Shown: positions 1 to 9,978 of the stretch, in pieces | Layout of the letters: each line of letters begins with the position of its first letter | Numbering within the stretch: the stretch's first letter is position 1 | Notes under the pieces: model-generated | The model's input: only the letters and a program-made list of their open reading frames with translations | The model's database searches: none | What the model was told of the DNA's origin: nothing | Made by a program: the position numbers and the translations under genes | Source: Flavobacterium panacagri | GTDB lineage: Bacteria; Bacteroidota; Bacteroidia; Flavobacteriales; Flavobacteriaceae | Length of the DNA stretch: 64,000 nucleotides | Reading direction: 5' to 3' | NCBI RefSeq assembly: GCF_030378165.1 | Contig: NZ_CP119766.1 | Coordinates: 2,666,001-2,730,000 of the forward strand

Positions 1-151
1 TTCCCATTAAATGAAGACAGAGATTTCCTGCTGAATTGGATATGTTTTTATCGATAATCCAAATAGAGTTCTCATTTTCATAAGATTCAATTTCGAATTT
101 TAGTTTATCCAAATCTCGATTGAAAAGTATTTTTAAGGTATGAATTAGCAT
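1..151 (-). CDS. DinB/DUF1572-like protein, N-terminal part (runs off window)
   Basis: An open frame reads leftward from an ATG at 149-151 to the window edge without a stop and gives 50 residues starting MLIHTLKILFNRDLDKLK. The stretch GNLCLHLMG near the edge resembles the N-LHL-GN helix of DinB-superfamily proteins (DUF1572 type), which are four-helix-bundle proteins with a metal site. That assignment rests on this short stretch only. It is transcribed in the same direction as the GyrI-like gene upstream, 43 bp away, so both could share a message. The C-terminal part lies outside the window. Confidence 0.55.
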   Translation of the reverse strand, partial: MLIHTLKILFNRDLDKLKFEIESYENENSIWIIDKNISNSAGNLCLHLMG

Positions 152-194
152 ATTTTTTTAGCTGTAAATTAAGAAGAATATTTGGAGCAGAAAA

Positions 195-680
195 TCAATT
201 TCTGTTTTTTATTGGAATCCATACTTCTTCTTCCGAATTAGGATCATCTTTTTTGTATTTTTCATCCATTACGGCAAAATGGGGTCTTTCATCTACCACA
301 TATTCTGAATTTGGAAGCCATTCTGCAAAAATATGATGATACGTTTTATGAGCTTCGGTTGCAGGTCCCAAATGAAGAAAAACAGCGTATAAACCAGTTG
401 GAATAGTTAAAGTTTTCATTTCTTCGGGGATATTTTCAAAATCAGAAACCTCTACAGCTGCCCATTTTTCAAAACTTTCGTTAGGATCAAAATTGTCAAA
501 ATGATTTTCGTTATAAACTTCTAAAGAATATAAATTAGCATTTGTGGCATTTTTTATTTCTTTTCTTTTTGGCATAAAACCGTTCCATAATTGAAACGTT
601 TTATTTTCGATAAAAGACATTTCAATAGAGTGGCCGATAAGCTTTTTTTCGGCTAAGGTTTTGATAAGTGGCTGTATCAT
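195..680 (-). CDS. GyrI-like small-molecule-binding domain protein
   Basis: This 161-residue protein is a stand-alone AraC-effector-binding (GyrI-like) domain with no DNA-binding helix-turn-helix. The family's usual second half is visible: a GLYAVFLHLGP strand, an acidic/aromatic helix with FAEWLPNS, and a C-terminal EEEVWIPI strand. Such domains bind small hydrophobic or cationic ligands, and some inhibit gyrase. The ligand here is unknown. Its ATG overlaps the stop of the upstream DUF4249 gene by one base (TAATG), so translation is probably coupled to that gene. There is no signal peptide, so it should be cytoplasmic although it sits with an outer-membrane receptor system. Confidence 0.8.
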   Translation of the reverse strand: MIQPLIKTLAEKKLIGHSIEMSFIENKTFQLWNGFMPKRKEIKNATNANLYSLEVYNENHFDNFDPNESFEKWAAVEVSDFENIPEEMKTLTIPTGLYAVFLHLGPATEAHKTYHHIFAEWLPNSEYVVDERPHFAVMDEKYKKDDPNSEEEVWIPIKNRN

Positions 681-1501
681 TATTTTATAGTATATTTTTG
701 TGAATGGGTTTCGCTAAGGGAAAAATAACCTAAAGGGTAATTATCCTTGTTTGTTGTATTGATAATATTTCCTCTTACGGTGGCAGGAGGCGACTGAAAT
801 GGACCGCCGACATTTGTTCCAGCAATACTTACGAGAATGTTCATATAATTGTAGTATTGTTTAGAAATCCCATAATGCGTTACTTCAATTTCGTCGCCTG
901 CTTTTAATTCATCATCGTCGACACTGCTGTACGTTTCATTTCCTTGATAAAATTTGTCTTCTGAGACATAAAAATTGGCAGTTACTTTGCTGGAATAAAA
1001 ATATTTAAACATATAATAATTTTCTTCGTCACCAGGATCTGTAAAATAAGATCTTATTTCGATGTCTTTTCCGGTAAAACCGCCATCATTTTTTTGTTCT
1101 ACTCTTGTGATTGGAGTGACTGATTTTAGGGTTTCTGTTGCTGTGTAAGTGTTGCCATCATTTATAACCGTTAGCGTGTATTGCTCGTTAAGTGCTGGCC
1201 TGAAATTGCTGCAAACATAACGGCCAGATTTGTTAAGTTCAGCAAAATTAAACTTTTGGTTTCTGCTGTTTCTGATATACACTTCAGCTCCCGAAACTAT
1301 GGGGATCAAACTATCAAAATAACCCGTTGTTGTGGTTAATTTTATAACCTGCTGTCTGCCAGTTGAACCTTTTTCCCAGTTTATAGAAGCTTCAATTACC
1401 AATTTTGGAGAAGCGGTATCTAAATCGACATCAACAACATCTTCACAGCTTGTCGAGGTGAGAGAGACAAAAAATGCGATTAAAAAAACTAATTTTTTCA
1501 T
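680..1501 (-). CDS. DUF4249 lipoprotein
   Basis: This 273-residue protein starts with a lipoprotein signal, with hydrophobic residues 4-14 followed by the lipobox cysteine at residue 19 (TSTSC). The mature part matches the DUF4249 pattern: a short beta-domain beginning SPKLVIEASI, then GAEVYIRNS and a YTLTV segment. DUF4249 proteins are typically encoded just downstream of a TonB-dependent receptor in Bacteroidota and are thought to sit at the outer membrane as its partner. That arrangement holds here, with the receptor ending 30 bp upstream. The substrate cannot be told from the sequence. Confidence 0.85.
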   Translation of the reverse strand: MKKLVFLIAFFVSLTSTSCEDVVDVDLDTASPKLVIEASINWEKGSTGRQQVIKLTTTTGYFDSLIPIVSGAEVYIRNSRNQKFNFAELNKSGRYVCSNFRPALNEQYTLTVINDGNTYTATETLKSVTPITRVEQKNDGGFTGKDIEIRSYFTDPGDEENYYMFKYFYSSKVTANFYVSEDKFYQGNETYSSVDDDELKAGDEIEVTHYGISKQYYNYMNILVSIAGTNVGGPFQSPPATVRGNIINTTNKDNYPLGYFSLSETHSQKYTIK

Positions 1502-1531
1502 GCGTATATTTTTAGTGCCTAAATTGATTTT

Positions 1532-3910
1532 TTAAAATTTAAAATTATAACTTACCGCTGGAACTACTCCAAAAATAGACAATTGCACCGCTTCGTTGAC
1601 TCCTGTATCTGCATTTTGACGAAAGTTAATTGAAGCCGCATTCATTCGGTTATAAAGATTATAAATACTGAACACCCATTCGCCTTTCCAATTTCGGTCT
1701 TTATTTTTTCTAGGTGTCAAAGTTGCAGAAATATCCAAATGATGATAAGCCGGAAGCCTGTTTTCATTTCTCAAGCCATAACTGGGAACCACAATTCCAA
1801 GATATTCGTACTGCCCATTTGGATATGAAACGGGCTGTCCCGACTGTAAAGCAAAATTAGCCCCAAATGACCATTTTTCATTTAAATTATAAGCGGAAGT
1901 AATGGCTAAATTATGAGTTTTGTCGTAAGCAGAAGCGTACCACTGACCGTTATTGATTCCTGTTTCTTCTGGTGTTCTGCCAGGAGTCTGTTGTTCAGAT
2001 TTGGAAATGGTATAAGCTATCCAGCCGTTAAACTTTCCTTTGTTTTTCTTAACCATAATTTCCAATCCATAAGATCTCATTTGTCCATTTAGAATAACCT
2101 GTTCGACCGCATTATTGGCAATTAAATCGGCTCCATCAATGTAATCAAGTCGGTTTTGGATTTCTTTGTAGTAGGTTTCTACTTCTAATGAATAAGAACC
2201 ATTATAAATATTTCTGAAATAACCAAGGGCTACTTGATCTGCAAGCTGTGGTTTGATATACTGATCACTCGGCATCCAAACATCCAATGGAGTAGGAGAA
2301 GAAGTGTTTGAAATTAATTGAAGATACTGTGCCATTCGATTGTAGCTTGCTTTTAGCGCCTGATCTTCATTTAATTGATAAGAAATAGAAAATCTGGGTT
2401 CAAAATTATTGTAACTCTTAATCGCTTTATTTTTACCAAAATATTTTGTAGAAGTTGGCGTACCTTTCTCATAAATCTGCATATCTGTATTAAAAGTTAC
2501 GGCCTGATTGTTTTCGTAATAATTGATGGTTGATGCGCCTAATCTGTAAAAAAGGCTGTAACGCAATCCATAAGAGATATTGATTTTATTAGAAAGCTGA
2601 CTTTCGGCATCTAAATAAACAGAAGGTTCAAAAGCATGTTTTTTATCTAGCTGATCCGGATTAATTCCAGAATCTTCTCCTGTTGGTTTTATGGTTCCTG
2701 GATTAAATTCATAATAAGTTCCATTTAATCCGTAATTCAGTTTGAATTTGTCAGACAGATAATGCTTAAAATCGTATTTGATATTGTAGTTTTTAATACC
2801 AGAATCCCAGTTGAAACCAACATAATCAAGGTCTAATCCGTAATAATAATCACTGTAAATTAAAGATAAGTTGGCAAATAGCTTATCAGAATACAAATGA
2901 TTCCATCTCAAATTTAAGATCGAGTTTCCGTAAGTATTGGTGAAGCTTTTATTTAAGCTGAAAACATCGCGTCCAAAATAACCAGATAAATATAAACTGT
3001 TGTTATCGTTAAGTTTGTAAGTCAATTTAGTATTTAAATCATAAAAGTATGCTGAGTTGTCTTTATCTTCTTCAGAAAATTTTAGAAATAAATGAGCATA
3101 AGAAGCTCTTCCGCCAATTAAGAAAGAACCTTTATCTTTCACAATTGGCCCTTCGGCAAGCAGACGACTCGAAATTAACCCGATACCGCCATTCATATGG
3201 AATTCTTTACTGCTGCCGTCTTTTTGGTAAATATCCAAAACAGATGAAGCTCTTCCGCCGTATCGCGCCGGAATACCGCCTTTGTACAATTTTAAATCTT
3301 TAATGGCATCTGGATTAAAAACGGAAAAGAATCCGAAGACATGCGAGGAATTAAATATTGTGGCTTCATCTAAAAGTATTAGGTTCTGGTCTGCACCGCC
3401 TCCACGAACATTAAATCCTGAAGCGCCTTCGCCAGCATTGGTTACACCTGGAAGCAATAAAATAGATTTCAAGACATCTACTTCTCCCAAAACAACAGGC
3501 ATTTTTTTTATGGTTGAAATAGAGAGTTTATTAACGCTCATTTCGGGCGACTTCACATTTGTTTTTCCTTTATTTTCTGTAATGACAACTTCCTGAAGCT
3601 CTTCGCCAGAACTGATAGAAAAGTTGGTCTTTGTATTTTTATTTAGAATAATAGTCTTTTGAATGGTCTGATATCCTACATAACTGATTTCAATTTCATA
3701 TTCTCCTTTAGGTGCAGAGAGCGAATAAAAGCCATATTCGTTTGTGGTGGTTCCAATTTTTAGGCTTGGGATGTAGAGGTTAACGCCAATTAAAGTTTCG
3801 TTATTTTTACTGTCAATGATTGTACCGCTTAACGTAAATTTTTCCTGAGAGAAAGAACTGAAAATCGTTAAAATAAAAATAAAAAAGGTGCAGGTACTTT
3901 TAATAATCAT
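1532..3910 (-). CDS. TonB-dependent receptor with carboxypeptidase-like N-terminal domain
   Basis: A 792-residue outer-membrane receptor. Residues 1-21 form a signal peptide (cleavage after FSSFSQ). Residues 24-105 are a carboxypeptidase-D regulatory-like beta domain (LSGTIIDSKNNETLIGVNLY). Residues 130-245 form the plug, with FNVRGGGADQNLILLDEA and the Gly-rich YGGRASSVLD. The rest is a beta-barrel ending in the aromatic YNFKF expected for BAM insertion. It is the promoter-proximal gene of a receptor / DUF4249 / GyrI-like set. There is no SusD partner, so this is not a classical polysaccharide-utilisation locus. The transported ligand is unknown. Confidence 0.92.
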   Translation of the reverse strand: MIIKSTCTFFIFILTIFSSFSQEKFTLSGTIIDSKNNETLIGVNLYIPSLKIGTTTNEYGFYSLSAPKGEYEIEISYVGYQTIQKTIILNKNTKTNFSISSGEELQEVVITENKGKTNVKSPEMSVNKLSISTIKKMPVVLGEVDVLKSILLLPGVTNAGEGASGFNVRGGGADQNLILLDEATIFNSSHVFGFFSVFNPDAIKDLKLYKGGIPARYGGRASSVLDIYQKDGSSKEFHMNGGIGLISSRLLAEGPIVKDKGSFLIGGRASYAHLFLKFSEEDKDNSAYFYDLNTKLTYKLNDNNSLYLSGYFGRDVFSLNKSFTNTYGNSILNLRWNHLYSDKLFANLSLIYSDYYYGLDLDYVGFNWDSGIKNYNIKYDFKHYLSDKFKLNYGLNGTYYEFNPGTIKPTGEDSGINPDQLDKKHAFEPSVYLDAESQLSNKINISYGLRYSLFYRLGASTINYYENNQAVTFNTDMQIYEKGTPTSTKYFGKNKAIKSYNNFEPRFSISYQLNEDQALKASYNRMAQYLQLISNTSSPTPLDVWMPSDQYIKPQLADQVALGYFRNIYNGSYSLEVETYYKEIQNRLDYIDGADLIANNAVEQVILNGQMRSYGLEIMVKKNKGKFNGWIAYTISKSEQQTPGRTPEETGINNGQWYASAYDKTHNLAITSAYNLNEKWSFGANFALQSGQPVSYPNGQYEYLGIVVPSYGLRNENRLPAYHHLDISATLTPRKNKDRNWKGEWVFSIYNLYNRMNAASINFRQNADTGVNEAVQLSIFGVVPAVSYNFKF

Positions 3911-3993
3911 TGCATTGATTTTGATTTACATAGATAATCAATTCTCGCTAAATATTTCTTCGAAACTACTGTTAAACATAAGTTAAGATAAAA

Positions 3994-4020
3994 AAAGGAC
4001 AACCTTTAGAGTTGTCCTTT
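3994..4020 (-). terminator. Intrinsic terminator after icd
   Basis: A perfect 10-bp stem (AAAGGACAAC with GTTGTCCTTT, 7-base loop) is followed on the minus strand by a T run (complement of 3985-3996). It lies 35 bp past the icd stop and separates icd from the receptor gene. Confidence 0.85.
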
Positions 4021-4054
4021 TCGTGTTTATTCTAAAAACGCAAGTGCGTCTGAA

Positions 4055-6286
<2,232 letters not shown>

Positions 6287-6317
6287 TTATAATCGTATCG
6301 TCAGGAGTTAACGATGG

Positions 6318-6325
6318 CAAAGATA
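6318..6325 (-). promoter_or_regulatory. -7 promoter box of icd
   Basis: TATCTTTG on the minus strand is an exact match to the Bacteroidota -7 consensus TAnnTTTG. It sits 44 bp before the icd start. No good -33 box at the usual 19-21 bp spacing is visible. Confidence 0.5.
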
Positions 6326-6500
6326 TATTCGGCTCAAAATGAGCGGAGCAAATATAATAAAATCACAACGAAATCGGTTGAGTTTTCGCGAGAAAAGGCG
6401 AAATTAACAGATTGTTATTTCATATCCGATATATTGCTAAATCGATGATTTTGGTATTAAAAAATTACGGTTTTGATATTGGTTAAAAATAAGGCATAAA

Positions 6501-6535
6501 AAAAACTCGTTTCAAATGGTATGAAACGAGTTTTT
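6501..6535 (-). terminator. Intrinsic terminator after rplS
   Basis: A perfect 14-bp stem (AAAAACTCGTTTCA with its complement, 7-base loop) is followed on the minus strand by further T residues. It lies 21 bp past the rplS stop. Confidence 0.85.
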
Positions 6536-6555
6536 TATAACAACTAGATAAATGA

Positions 6556-6906
6556 TTATCTTCTTTTATCTTTAATCTTAGCTTTTTTACCAGTAAGTTG
6601 TCTGAAGTAGAAAATTCTAGCTCTACGTACAGCACCTTTCTTGTTGATTTCAATTTTTTGTAAAGCTGGTAAGTTTACTGGGAAGATACGCTCAACACCA
6701 ACAGAACCAGACATTTTACGAATAGTAAAAGTTTCTGTAACACCAGAACCTCTTCTTTGAATTACAACTCCTTTAAAAAACTGAGTTCTTGTTTTTTCAC
6801 CCTCTTTAATTTCGTAGAAAACAGTAATTGTGTCTCCAGCTCCGAAATCTGGGAAATCTTTTTTAGCAACGAATTCGTCTTGAACGAATTTTAATAAATC
6901 TGCCAT
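6556..6906 (-). CDS. rplS: 50S ribosomal protein L19
   Basis: A 116-residue basic protein with the L19 landmarks: FPDFGAGDTITVFYEI, FKGVVIQRRGSG, FTIRKMS, GVERIFPVNLP and a lysine/arginine-rich C-terminus. It binds 23S rRNA at the subunit interface. It follows trmD in the same direction, an order also common in other bacteria, but 250 bp of repeat-bearing DNA lies between them and rplS has its own promoter and a structured leader. Confidence 0.98.
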   Translation of the reverse strand: MADLLKFVQDEFVAKKDFPDFGAGDTITVFYEIKEGEKTRTQFFKGVVIQRRGSGVTETFTIRKMSGSVGVERIFPVNLPALQKIEINKKGAVRRARIFYFRQLTGKKAKIKDKRR

Positions 6907-6973
6907 GATAATTTAAATTATGGTTTTATATAAGATCAACATTCACGGATCTCGCCAGAGGTTGGTCAAATTC
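6907..6973 (-). ncRNA. Candidate structured leader of rplS
   Basis: The mRNA leader inferred from the -7 box at 6979-6986 is about 65 nt long. On the minus strand it contains GACCAAC pairing with GTTGATC (complement of 6961-6967 and 6934-6940, one mismatch) around an inner CTC-TGGC-GAG hairpin. Ribosomal-protein genes are often autoregulated through such leaders. I recall flavobacterial L19 leaders being reported but cannot verify a match here. Confidence 0.4.
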
Positions 6974-6978
6974 GGGTG

Positions 6979-6986
6979 CAAATGTA
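6979..6986 (-). promoter_or_regulatory. -7 promoter box of rplS
   Basis: TACATTTG on the minus strand fits TAnnTTTG exactly. A TTGG at 7005-7008 (minus strand), 18 bp upstream, is a plausible -33 element. The predicted start of transcription is near 6973. Confidence 0.55.
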
Positions 6987-7072
6987 GATAAAAAAAATTA
7001 AATTCCAATAAAAATAAATCCAAATTTTATTTTTTTAAAATGCTGATAAAATGGGAGTTAAGTGTAGTTTGC

Positions 7073-7152
7073 AGTGTTCAGTTTTTTAGTATTCAGTCTG
7101 TTGAGGTAGTTTGCAGTAATTCTGAAAACTGAATACTAAAAAACTGAACACT
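7073..7152. repeat. Intergenic palindromic repeat, family A copy 1
   Basis: A perfect 25-bp inverted repeat (7073-7097 with 7128-7152) is separated by 30 bp and rich in the words AGTGTTCAGT and ACTGAATACT. A 12-bp direct repeat GTAGTTTGCAGT occurs at 7064-7075 and again at 7106-7117. The element ends 6 bp from the trmD stop, so it could also terminate trmD. Related copies lie at 16762-16845 and 21916-22079. Confidence 0.8.
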
Positions 7153-7157
7153 GAGTA

Positions 7158-7838
7158 CTATTTATCTTCCAGTAAATCTGGCCGTCTATTTTTAGTATGT
7201 TCAAACGCCATATCTTCACGCCATTTATCAATTTTTGCCGCATGTCCGCTGGTTAAAACTTCTGGGACTTTCCAGCCTTTATAATCTGCAGGTCTCGTGT
7301 AGATTGGACCTGATAATAAATTGTCTTGAAAACTATCTGTCAAGGCTGAGGTTTCATCACTTAAAACTCCAGGAATTAATCGTATTAAGGCATCAGATAA
7401 AACTATTGCGCCTAATTCTCCTCCAGACAAAACATAATCGCCAATCGAAATCTCTTTCGTAATGAAATGATCTCTAACTCTTTGGTCAACACCTTTATAG
7501 TGACCACATAAAATAATAATGTTTTCATACATTGACATTTTGTTGGCCATTTTCTGATTTAGTGTTTCTCCATCGGGTGACATATAAATTATTTCGTCGT
7601 ATTCACGCTGGCTTTTTAAATGCGTAATACAATCGTCAATAGGCTGAATTGTCATAACCATTCCAGCTCCACCTCCAAAAGGATAATCATCAACACTTTT
7701 TTGACGATTAGTGCTATAGTCACGAAGATTGTGAAAATGAACTTCAACCAAACCTTTATCAATGGCACGTTTCATAATCGAAGCCTCAAAAGGGCTTTTT
7801 AATAATTCAGGCAAAAGTGTAATAATGTCAATTCGCAT
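7158..7838 (-). CDS. trmD: tRNA (guanine-N1-)-methyltransferase, position 37
   Basis: A 226-residue SPOUT-class methyltransferase. It shows the TrmD motifs [37 protein letters not shown] and [16 protein letters not shown], which form the knotted S-adenosylmethionine site, and then the DSFQDNLL flexible segment. It methylates G37 of tRNAs next to the anticodon and prevents frameshifting. Length and start match the family. It is transcribed ahead of rplS. Confidence 0.97.
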   Translation of the reverse strand: MRIDIITLLPELLKSPFEASIMKRAIDKGLVEVHFHNLRDYSTNRQKSVDDYPFGGGAGMVMTIQPIDDCITHLKSQREYDEIIYMSPDGETLNQKMANKMSMYENIIILCGHYKGVDQRVRDHFITKEISIGDYVLSGGELGAIVLSDALIRLIPGVLSDETSALTDSFQDNLLSGPIYTRPADYKGWKVPEVLTSGHAAKIDKWREDMAFEHTKNRRPDLLEDK

Positions 7839-7864
7839 TTTTTATTCAATAGTTTTCTTGTTGG

Positions 7865-7872
7865 CAAAGATA
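7865..7872 (-). promoter_or_regulatory. -7 promoter box of trmD
   Basis: TATCTTTG on the minus strand, 27 bp before the trmD start, matches TAnnTTTG. A TTTG lies further upstream (7896-7899), but at 23 bp the spacing is longer than usual. Confidence 0.5.
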
Positions 7873-7950
7873 CAAAGTTAATTTTTGGAAATTTTCAAAG
7901 ATTTATAAGTTGCTTTTTGTCAGTATGTTATAGGATTTTACATTAATCCA

Positions 7951-7983
7951 TGCATTTCATCGTATAAATCGTGCACTTTATCG
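7951..7983. promoter_or_regulatory. Paired direct repeat with 21-bp period upstream of a lipoprotein gene
   Basis: TGCATTTCATCG (7951-7962) and TGCACTTTATCG (7972-7983) match at 10 of 12 bases and start exactly 21 bp apart, two helical turns. They lie about 100 bp before the lipoprotein start at 8083 and upstream of its likely promoter. LytTR-type response regulators bind tandem sites with this geometry. The regulator is unknown. Confidence 0.4.
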
Positions 7984-8082
7984 GATTTAATGTTGTAATA
8001 ACATTTTAGCTGGTTTATTTGGTAGAATAGTGTTAAATTTATAGGAATTTACTACTTAATCTAAAAACTACCAGACTTAATT

Positions 8083-8439
8083 ATGAAAAAAACTTTACTA
8101 TTGCTCGTTATTGCAGTTTTGCATACTTCGTGTTCCAGCACTAATAAAACCAATGAAAAATGGCTTGGAGAGACCAGGCAGAAACTAATGAGGAGTTGGG
8201 GGCCTCCCGTGAGAATACTTCATGATGATCAAGACAATGAAATACTTCTTTATGCTGATCAAGTTTTTACAAAAGATCATAATGACGATGCGGGAATTGC
8301 AGGTCCATCTTACTGGAAATATGATTATATGTATGTTAATAAAGAAGGGAAAATTTATTTATGGCATAGTGAAAATCAAAAATTCCCTCCACAGTCAGTT
8401 GACTCAAAAAATTTAGCGGGTGTAAATTCTAAGAGATAA
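8083..8439 (+). CDS. Small lipoprotein of unknown function
   Basis: A 118-residue protein with a lipoprotein signal (hydrophobic residues 4-13, lipobox HTSC with Cys17). The mature part carries KWLGETRQKLMRSWGPPVR, a short helix then W-G-P pattern seen in small SmpA/OmlA-like bacterial lipoproteins. A beta-rich half with ILLYADQVF and YWKYDYMYVNKEGKIYLW follows. No enzymatic motif is visible and no function is assigned. A 21-bp-phased direct repeat upstream suggests that it is specifically regulated. Confidence 0.75.
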   Translation: MKKTLLLLVIAVLHTSCSSTNKTNEKWLGETRQKLMRSWGPPVRILHDDQDNEILLYADQVFTKDHNDDAGIAGPSYWKYDYMYVNKEGKIYLWHSENQKFPPQSVDSKNLAGVNSKR

Positions 8440-8523
8440 AAACATTTTGTTTCAGATTTACATTCACAAATAAATAGTATTTTTAAAGTATCGCTTTAGA
8501 AATACTATTTATATTTTATAACA

Positions 8524-9060
8524 ATGCCTTCAACAAAAATAAAGATACTTGCCATAACGGGAAGTACTAGAAATAACTCCAGTAATTTTAAAATTCTGCA
8601 ATACATTTCCAATCATTTAAAAGCAGAATTTGAAGTTGCAATATTCGAGAATATTGCAACACTTCCTCATTTTAATCCAGATTTGGATACCGAAAATCCT
8701 CCGCAGGAAATAATTTCATTCAGAAATAAAATAGAACAATCAGATGGTGTTTTAATTTGCACGCCCGAATATGTATTCAGTCTGCCCGGAAGTCTTAAAA
8801 ATGCTTTCGAATGGTGTGTTTCTACAACAATTTTTTCAAATAAAATGACTGGCTTAATAACAGCTTCAGCTTCTGGCGAAATGGGACACGAGCAGCTTTT
8901 GTTAATTATGACAACTTTGGGAGCTAAATTTGATGATAAAACCCAGCTTTTAATTCAGGGTGTTCGAGGTAAAATCAATGTTGACGGAGAAATTATAGGA
9001 GAAGAAACAAAACATGCACTTCAAAATTTTATAAAAAACTTTGAGAATCATTTTTTATGA
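8524..9060 (+). CDS. NADPH-dependent FMN reductase family protein
   Basis: A 178-residue flavodoxin-like protein. The N-terminus KILAITGSTRNNSSNFKIL is the phosphate-binding GSTR loop. VLICTPEYVFSLPGSLKNAF is the family's second signature, in the PEY/PGxxKN region that contacts the flavin ring. These enzymes reduce FMN, azo dyes, quinones or chromate with NAD(P)H, and the substrate cannot be chosen from sequence. It is the first of four closely spaced genes running in the same direction, 31 bp before the sugar-isomerase gene. Confidence 0.88.
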   Translation: MPSTKIKILAITGSTRNNSSNFKILQYISNHLKAEFEVAIFENIATLPHFNPDLDTENPPQEIISFRNKIEQSDGVLICTPEYVFSLPGSLKNAFEWCVSTTIFSNKMTGLITASASGEMGHEQLLLIMTTLGAKFDDKTQLLIQGVRGKINVDGEIIGEETKHALQNFIKNFENHFL

Positions 9061-9091
9061 TAAATTTACTTTCTGAAACTTATCTAACCAC

Positions 9092-9964
9092 ATGATTACA
9101 AGAAGAAATTTTATAGTAACCACAGGACTTGCCACAACTGCTGTTTGGGCTCGGCCATCATTAGCATTTTGTATGAGAAAAAAAGAAATAGGGCTTCAAT
9201 TGTATACCCTTCGCAAAGAACTTCCAAAAGATGTAAAAGGAACTTTAGAGAAAGTAGCAAAGGCAGGATATACCACAGTTGAAACGTATGGCTTTTCAAC
9301 TAAAGATCAATTTTGGGGATTGACTCCTAAAGAACTTAAAAAGATTTTGGATGATAATGGTCTTAAAGCGTTAAGCGGCCATTATAATTTAGGGAGTTTT
9401 TTATATGATGGAAATAAAGACGAATTAATTGCGTCGATAGAAGCAGCAAAAATTCTAGAAAGCGAATTTTTAACCATTCCCTGGATTGATGAACCTTTTA
9501 GAAGAAATATTGACGATTATAAAAAGATTGCCACTCGACTAAATGAAGCCGCAGTCATGTGCAAAAAAGCAGGTTTGAAACTGGCTTATCATAATCATGA
9601 TTTTGAGTTTCAAAAACACGATGGAACTACGGGTTACGAGATCTTATTAAAAGAAACAGATAAAGATTTGGTTTATTTCGAATTGGATTTATATTGGGTA
9701 ATTCATTCAGGAAATGATCCTTTAAAATTATTCAAGGAAAATCCTGGACGTTTTAAAATATGGCACGTGAAGGATAAAGACAAAAACAGCAATGATTTAA
9801 ATACAGAAATAGGTTCTGGAACCATCGACTTTAAATCTTTGTTCCAAGAAGTAAAACAATCTGGAATGGTTCATTTTTTTGTAGAACAGGAAAATAATTT
9901 TGCGAAAGATTCTTTTGAATCGATTAAACAGAGCTGCGATTTTATCTCTAAAAACATACTCTAA
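9092..9964 (+). CDS. Exported sugar phosphate isomerase/epimerase-like TIM-barrel protein
   Basis: A 290-residue protein of the xylose-isomerase-like TIM-barrel superfamily. The N-terminus MITRRNFIVTTGLATTAVWA looks like a twin-arginine signal (RRNF plus a weakly hydrophobic stretch), so export is likely. The barrel shows IGLQLYTLRKELPKD, KLAYHNHDFEF (metal-binding His), YFELDLYWV and FKIWHVKDKD, and ends with HFFVEQE. This strand order is typical of periplasmic sugar isomerases or epimerases in Bacteroidota. The sugar is unknown. Confidence 0.85.
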   Translation: MITRRNFIVTTGLATTAVWARPSLAFCMRKKEIGLQLYTLRKELPKDVKGTLEKVAKAGYTTVETYGFSTKDQFWGLTPKELKKILDDNGLKALSGHYNLGSFLYDGNKDELIASIEAAKILESEFLTIPWIDEPFRRNIDDYKKIATRLNEAAVMCKKAGLKLAYHNHDFEFQKHDGTTGYEILLKETDKDLVYFELDLYWVIHSGNDPLKLFKENPGRFKIWHVKDKDKNSNDLNTEIGSGTIDFKSLFQEVKQSGMVHFFVEQENNFAKDSFESIKQSCDFISKNIL

Positions 9965-9978
9965 TTAAATTTTTATTT

